Shown piece after piece: positions 60,143-64,000 of a DNA stretch of 64,000 bases (positions within the stretch are counted from its first letter, which is position 1; each line of letters begins with the position of its first letter). The stretch covers positions 1-64,000 of the forward strand of contig JAKPJF010000053.1 of the NCBI GenBank assembly GCA_029554345.1. Direction: 5' to 3'. This DNA is from Spirochaetota bacterium. Its GTDB lineage: Bacteria > Spirochaetota > UBA4802 > JAFGJZ01. The translations under genes and the position numbers were made by a program. The notes below the pieces were generated by a model that saw nothing but the letters and a program-made list of their open reading frames with translations, was not told the origin of the DNA and made no database searches.

Positions 60143-62887
60143 ATGAATCCGGTTATAGCTAAAAACAGAGAAAATTTCTTAAAATACAATCAGATAAAAT
60201 TCGAACGTTTTCAGCAGCTTCTGCCGAATCAGAACGTACGGAAAACAATCAACCTTCTGCCGCTGTTACTATCCGTCAACCATCAAAAAGTTCCCGGTCA
60301 TGTTTCCGGCGAATGCGCCATGGGCGTGTGTTCTGCTCTTATAGATGATGAAACAAAACGTTTTGCGGCCGGGAAATTTACCGGGGTTCAGTTTTCAATT
60401 TCGGTTTCCGATCCATTTGTTCAGATGATTGCTGTAATCGGCAGCGTCGGAACTATTGCATATAATAAAAAATCAGACTTCGACTATTGGATATGTGTTG
60501 ATCCCTCCCAGACTACACCGGAAAAATATTCAAATTTCAGAAAAAAAATCAATTTAATTCAAAAATGGCTCGAATCGGAAACCGGTGTATCTATTCATCT
60601 TTTTGTTAATGATGTCCGCGCACTTAAAAAAAATATATTCGATGAAGACGAGGATGAAGCTTTCGGATCAACAATGGGTGCATTGTTAAAAGATGAATTT
60701 TTCAGAAGCTCAATAATCACAAGCGGGAAAGTTCCGTTTTGGTGGGTAGTTCCGGTAACTGCTAAAAACGAGGAGTATGATGCGCTTTATGCATCATTAC
60801 CTGATACAGAAAAGAAGAATGATTTTGTAGATATCGGCAATCTTTACAGAATATCTAAAGAAGATTTTCTGGGTGCAGCCCTTTTTCAAATGGTTAAATC
60901 TCTTGGTAATCCTTTTAAATCAATATTGAAACTGGGTGTATTGAACAAATATCTGTTTGATAACGCCAATGCCCCTCTTTTAAGTCAGAAAATTAAATAT
61001 CTTATACAACAGGGCAACTTCTCAAATACCATTCTTGACTCATATCTGATGATGTTCACTGAAGTTTCTGATTACTATAAACGAAGCGGCGCGAATGACA
61101 ATCTGCTTCTGATATTAAAAATGAATCTTTATTTAAAAATAAGCCCGCAGCTTTCAAAATATATTGGTGTTAGGGGAATATCAAACATACCGTACAGAGT
61201 AGCCGAAATGCTGCGTTATGCAAAACTCTGGCAGTGGGATATTTCTTTTATCCGTGATTTGGACAATTTTGATAACTGGGACTTCAATAAAGTTATGAAA
61301 TTCTGGGATCAAGTTCAGCGTTTCATGCTTATGAGTTATCAGAAAATTTCTAATGAATTTCCAAATATTGATTTAAGTAAAAAAATATCAGATTCCGACT
61401 TTAAACTTCTCAGAAGAAAAATCCGGAGTCATTATCTCAGATCGGAAGATAAAGTTGAACAGTTCATCTCTTTTAAAGAAACAGTTTCAGAATCTCTTCT
61501 CTCAATAGAACCTGTTATGGACGGTATTAAATCAAGCGGATGGAAACTTTTCAAAAAAGCAGTAAACGAATCTGGTTCATCAACGAATGTTCTTCTTAAA
61601 ACTGAAAAAAATCTCATAAATCTTGCAGCATGGGCAGTATTAAATAAAATTTACGATCCGCGTTATTCAAGAATTAATGTTGAAAGCGGATATCAAAGAT
61701 TCAGCAAAAACAGTTCCGTTGATTTTATGAACACTCTCTCGGATTTTTTTACTGAAGAAAGAATGAAAATAAAAAATAAATTCATTCTTAAAGAAATGTT
61801 TTCAACTCTCAATTTCATTGTAATGGATTTCGGACTTGAGTCCAGTGATTCAATAAAGACTCTTCATCACATTATGCATACTTCATGGGGCGAATCATTT
61901 GTTAAAGAGTATCCTTTTGACATCGGAATAGGTACAATTCTTGTTTCAATCGTCAGAGACGGCATAATGATGAAAAAGGGCTTCGATGAATTCTGTTCTT
62001 TCAGCGCTCCCGAGACACACAAAAAACCGTACAAAGATATCATGCTTTTATATAAAGACAGCTATAACTTCATTGTCAGTTCCCCTGAAGATAAACCGCT
62101 TAGATTCGTTTCAAAAGCCGGAATAAGCTATGTGCTGATTCTACGTGACGGCAACCAGGTTGAAGCGGAACTTCATCCTAACATGATGAGATTATTTTCT
62201 GCAATAACTTTAAAGCCTGGGAAAGCTGCATCTTATAAATTTTACAACTCGGAGGAAAGCGGACTTGATTCTCTTGATCTTGCATACCAAAACGCCGCTC
62301 CTCAGACAATATCAATTTTTTATGAGACTAAATCTGATTTCATTTTCGCGTATGTAGTTAATGAAGTCGGAAACCTTTTTATTTTCATAAAACCTAAATC
62401 TCTGGAGGAAAATTTTCTTGCCCAACTTTTCATTTTCTCAAAAAATTCATTAGAAAAAGTACGCGAATTAAATAAATTTACACCGATCAGATCCGATGCC
62501 ATGAACATCAAAATGATTACACGGGACAGGCTCGGAAAAATAACCTTCGTTGATAAAACCGAAAATACTTCGAATTTATATTTCGGGAAATATTCTAAAA
62601 ATTCGGCTTACTCAGTATTGATAAATAAAAAGATGGGAAATGAACCTTTTTACAGTATAAAATTTCCGGACGGAATTGAATCAGGACTAATGGAAGCGGA
62701 TCAGATGTATTCGGTCGCAGATAAAATACATGCACTTAAGATTTCTGGATCAAAAATAAGCAACCTCATCTGCGAAATTGACTATACGGGCATTGAATCA
62801 GATAATCAAATTACAACATCAACATTTTTCGCAGATAAGTTTTCTATCGAAATGAACGTGGACAAATTCACTAAAAGCGGCGTTTAA
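60143..62887 (+). CDS. Class I adenylate cyclase
   Basis: The 914-residue protein follows enterobacterial CyaA over its length. The N-terminal catalytic half has LLPLLLSVNHQKVPGHVSG, the nucleotidyltransferase motif GSVGTIAYNKKSDFDYWIC (CyaA: GSTSSVGQSCSSDLDIWVC), and GSTMGALLKDEFFRSSI followed by the FWWVVPV segment. The C-terminal half should be the regulatory region. The glycine-serine and the two aspartates of the active site are kept, so ATP-to-cAMP activity is likely. The start has GTCGGGGGA upstream. The last 4 bases overlap the convergent coiled-coil gene. CyaA proper has about 848 residues. Confidence 0.85.
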   Translation: MNPVIAKNRENFLKYNQIKFERFQQLLPNQNVRKTINLLPLLLSVNHQKVPGHVSGECAMGVCSALIDDETKRFAAGKFTGVQFSISVSDPFVQMIAVIGSVGTIAYNKKSDFDYWICVDPSQTTPEKYSNFRKKINLIQKWLESETGVSIHLFVNDVRALKKNIFDEDEDEAFGSTMGALLKDEFFRSSIITSGKVPFWWVVPVTAKNEEYDALYASLPDTEKKNDFVDIGNLYRISKEDFLGAALFQMVKSLGNPFKSILKLGVLNKYLFDNANAPLLSQKIKYLIQQGNFSNTILDSYLMMFTEVSDYYKRSGANDNLLLILKMNLYLKISPQLSKYIGVRGISNIPYRVAEMLRYAKLWQWDISFIRDLDNFDNWDFNKVMKFWDQVQRFMLMSYQKISNEFPNIDLSKKISDSDFKLLRRKIRSHYLRSEDKVEQFISFKETVSESLLSIEPVMDGIKSSGWKLFKKAVNESGSSTNVLLKTEKNLINLAAWAVLNKIYDPRYSRINVESGYQRFSKNSSVDFMNTLSDFFTEERMKIKNKFILKEMFSTLNFIVMDFGLESSDSIKTLHHIMHTSWGESFVKEYPFDIGIGTILVSIVRDGIMMKKGFDEFCSFSAPETHKKPYKDIMLLYKDSYNFIVSSPEDKPLRFVSKAGISYVLILRDGNQVEAELHPNMMRLFSAITLKPGKAASYKFYNSEESGLDSLDLAYQNAAPQTISIFYETKSDFIFAYVVNEVGNLFIFIKPKSLEENFLAQLFIFSKNSLEKVRELNKFTPIRSDAMNIKMITRDRLGKITFVDKTENTSNLYFGKYSKNSAYSVLINKKMGNEPFYSIKFPDGIESGLMEADQMYSVADKIHALKISGSKISNLICEIDYTGIESDNQITTSTFFADKFSIEMNVDKFTKSGV

Positions 62888-63486
62888 TATTCACCGCCTG
62901 GAAAATTATCTCTAAAAAAGCGTATTCTTCTTTTTTCTTTTTCATGCTGAACAGTCCCTTTGTCAAGTGTTCCCTTTTCAAGAGCTATATCAAGAAGCTT
63001 GACAGAAGTATCTTCGTCATCACTTTTTGAAGCCGTTACCGGCTGAGGATTTTCTTTTTTTATTTCATTAAATTTTTTATCAATAACGTCCTGAGTCATC
63101 ATCGGGACAGGAATATCATCCATATCATCATCGAAAGAATCATGTTTTTCTGTTTTAGATTCCTTTTTAGATTTTGCAGCAGTCTTTGTCTGTGCAGGCT
63201 TATTCTGCTTTTTAGGCGTTTTATTAAAAGAAAGTGCAGCCGGAGCTTCCTCTTCTACAACCGGCTCTTCTTCAATATCATTCAGAAGGGATTGAGGAGG
63301 ATTTTTAATATCGAGTTCAAGCATCTTAATTCTATCGGCAAGAAGAATATTAATCTGCTTTTCTATTGTCATGAAAATCGGAGCGGTGAATGCTTTATTG
63401 CGTTCAAGGGATTTTTCAAGTTTTCTAAGTTCCTTGATATCCTGATCTAGTGCTTCTATTTTTTTAAGTACGTGAATAACCTTCAT
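62884..63486 (-). CDS. Coiled-coil protein with a disordered acidic/basic middle
   Basis: The 200-residue protein begins with a coiled coil (residues 3-60; KKIEALDQDIKELRKLEKSLE). A low-complexity segment follows with EEEPVVEEEAP, a Lys/Ala stretch and an acidic DSFDDDMDDIP. It ends in a helix and a basic tail (HEKEKRRIRFFRDNF). There is no signal peptide. The start has GGGAG upstream. No family is recognised. It is transcribed toward the adenylate cyclase and lies 105 bases downstream of the STAS/zinc-ribbon gene on the same strand. Confidence 0.65.
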   Translation of the reverse strand: MKVIHVLKKIEALDQDIKELRKLEKSLERNKAFTAPIFMTIEKQINILLADRIKMLELDIKNPPQSLLNDIEEEPVVEEEAPAALSFNKTPKKQNKPAQTKTAAKSKKESKTEKHDSFDDDMDDIPVPMMTQDVIDKKFNEIKKENPQPVTASKSDDEDTSVKLLDIALEKGTLDKGTVQHEKEKRRIRFFRDNFPGGEY

Positions 63487-63591
63487 TGACTATCTCCCAT
63501 CAATTTGGATAATCTACGAAGATAAATCCTGTAAGTCAACCATTTAAAAAAGGGGTCTTTAAGTGATAAATCGGACAAATTACAGGAATTG

Positions 63592-64000
63592 TCAGAAAAT
63601 TACAGTTCCATCACCTTCAACAGAAAACTCGGTATGGCATGATGGACAAATATAATCACCTGGTCTATGCACCCTGGTAAAGCTTGAACAGCTGGCGCAT
63701 TCTACAACAAGAGGTTCGGGAAAAGACGGCATTTCAACGTAACTATCCAGAGACTTATCGTCAATTGCGGAAATTTGATAGCTTTCATTTTTTGCTGAAG
63801 CAGATTTAGATTCAAACGAAAACGGTGAGTTTTCGGCTTGAGATAGTGATGAAATTACAAAAAGAGAATTATAAACACCTATAACTTTCAAAATTTCGGT
63901 GATCTCAGAATTCAGATTATAAATAAATAGCCTTCCTCCGAGTGATGATAATTTTTTATGCGCAAAAAGAAGAGAACCAATTCCTGATGATGAAATGAAT
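63592..64000 (-). CDS. STAS domain / zinc-ribbon protein, 5' end outside window
   Basis: The frame stays open to the window end, so the start lies beyond it; 135 residues are visible. The first visible residues, FISSSGIGSLLFAHKKL, followed by GGRLFIYNLNSEI, match the second half of a STAS domain including the phosphorylatable-serine loop. A linker of about 45 residues leads to a C-terminal zinc-ribbon with CASC and CPSC pairs. STAS proteins act in partner switching; the zinc ribbon is an unusual addition. A TTG at 63891 within the frame is not the start, because the STAS pattern continues upstream of it. Confidence 0.8.
   Translation of the reverse strand, partial: FISSSGIGSLLFAHKKLSSLGGRLFIYNLNSEITEILKVIGVYNSLFVISSLSQAENSPFSFESKSASAKNESYQISAIDDKSLDSYVEMPSFPEPLVVECASCSSFTRVHRPGDYICPSCHTEFSVEGDGTVIF

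Noticed and set aside
1-64000. Sigma54 (-24/-12) promoters, expected because rpoN and an NtrC-type gene are present
   Set aside because: I found no convincing TGGCAC-N5-TTGC site in the intergenic regions I read; a position-weight scan could still find degenerate ones.
1-64000. CRISPR arrays, insertion sequences, tRNA or rRNA genes
   Set aside because: No regularly spaced repeats, transposase frames or structural RNA signatures were seen on either strand.

Overview
The window reads as chromosomal backbone of a flagellated, diderm-type bacterium with moderately AT-rich DNA. Signs of an outer membrane or periplasm are an AsmA-like protein, LysM/M23 and TPR envelope proteins, two lipoproteins and a pair of exported M16 peptidases. 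There are no rRNA or tRNA genes, insertion sequences, phage genes or CRISPR arrays. Spirochaetota is my favoured assignment, as an inference only. The reasons are a long FliD of 676 residues, HprK/HPr beside rpoN, many CRP-like, STAS and PP2C signalling proteins, and a DUF2225 protein. No single gene proves the lineage.

Layout. 1-5.1 kb: end of a LysM/M23 peptidase, a TPR protein, a lipoprotein, a MacB-type permease, miaA and a divergent lgt. 5.3-9.4 kb: leuA behind what looks like a complete leader-peptide attenuator, then groES-groEL behind a sigma70-type promoter and a CIRCE operator. 9.4-15.2 kb: a small Cys-cluster winged-helix gene coupled to a Nif11-domain gene, then fliD, two unknown helical proteins and an RlmI-like methyltransferase. 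15.2-24.3 kb (minus strand): a tightly coupled operon rpoN-hpf-hprK-ptsH-ntrY-ntrC-UDG-like-priA with a textbook promoter. 24.3-27.9 kb: a small membrane protein, a GLUG-repeat surface protein, ispF and a STAS protein. 27.9-37.5 kb (minus): a paired M16 peptidase operon, then HD-GYP, cNMP/PP2C phosphatase, queA, NIF3, an RNase H-like protein and recJ. 37.6-44.3 kb: truA, DUF2225 and several poorly known genes. 44.3-50.8 kb: folC, MEMO, flgB-flgC-fliE divergent from fliS, and prfB. 50.8-60 kb: a spore-photoproduct-lyase-like radical SAM protein, a tandem cNMP-binding regulator, an AsmA-like protein, two RNA methyltransferases and a stand-alone IMP cyclohydrolase. 60-64 kb: a class I adenylate cyclase, a coiled-coil protein and a STAS/zinc-ribbon protein cut by the window end.

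How the genes fit together. Three signalling themes recur. The first is sigma54 with NtrYC and HPr/HprK, in one operon. The second is cyclic-nucleotide signalling: a class I cyclase, a tandem cNMP-binding regulator and a cNMP-gated PP2C phosphatase. The third is partner switching and c-di-GMP: STAS proteins, PP2C and HD-GYP. Flagellar genes are scattered, and flgB and fliS are preceded by FliA-type promoters. The most noteworthy points are the leuA attenuator, the Nif11/Cys-cluster HTH pair, the degenerate Fe-S uracil-glycosylase homologue between ntrC and priA, the class I adenylate cyclase, and a terminator embedded in a convergent coding region.
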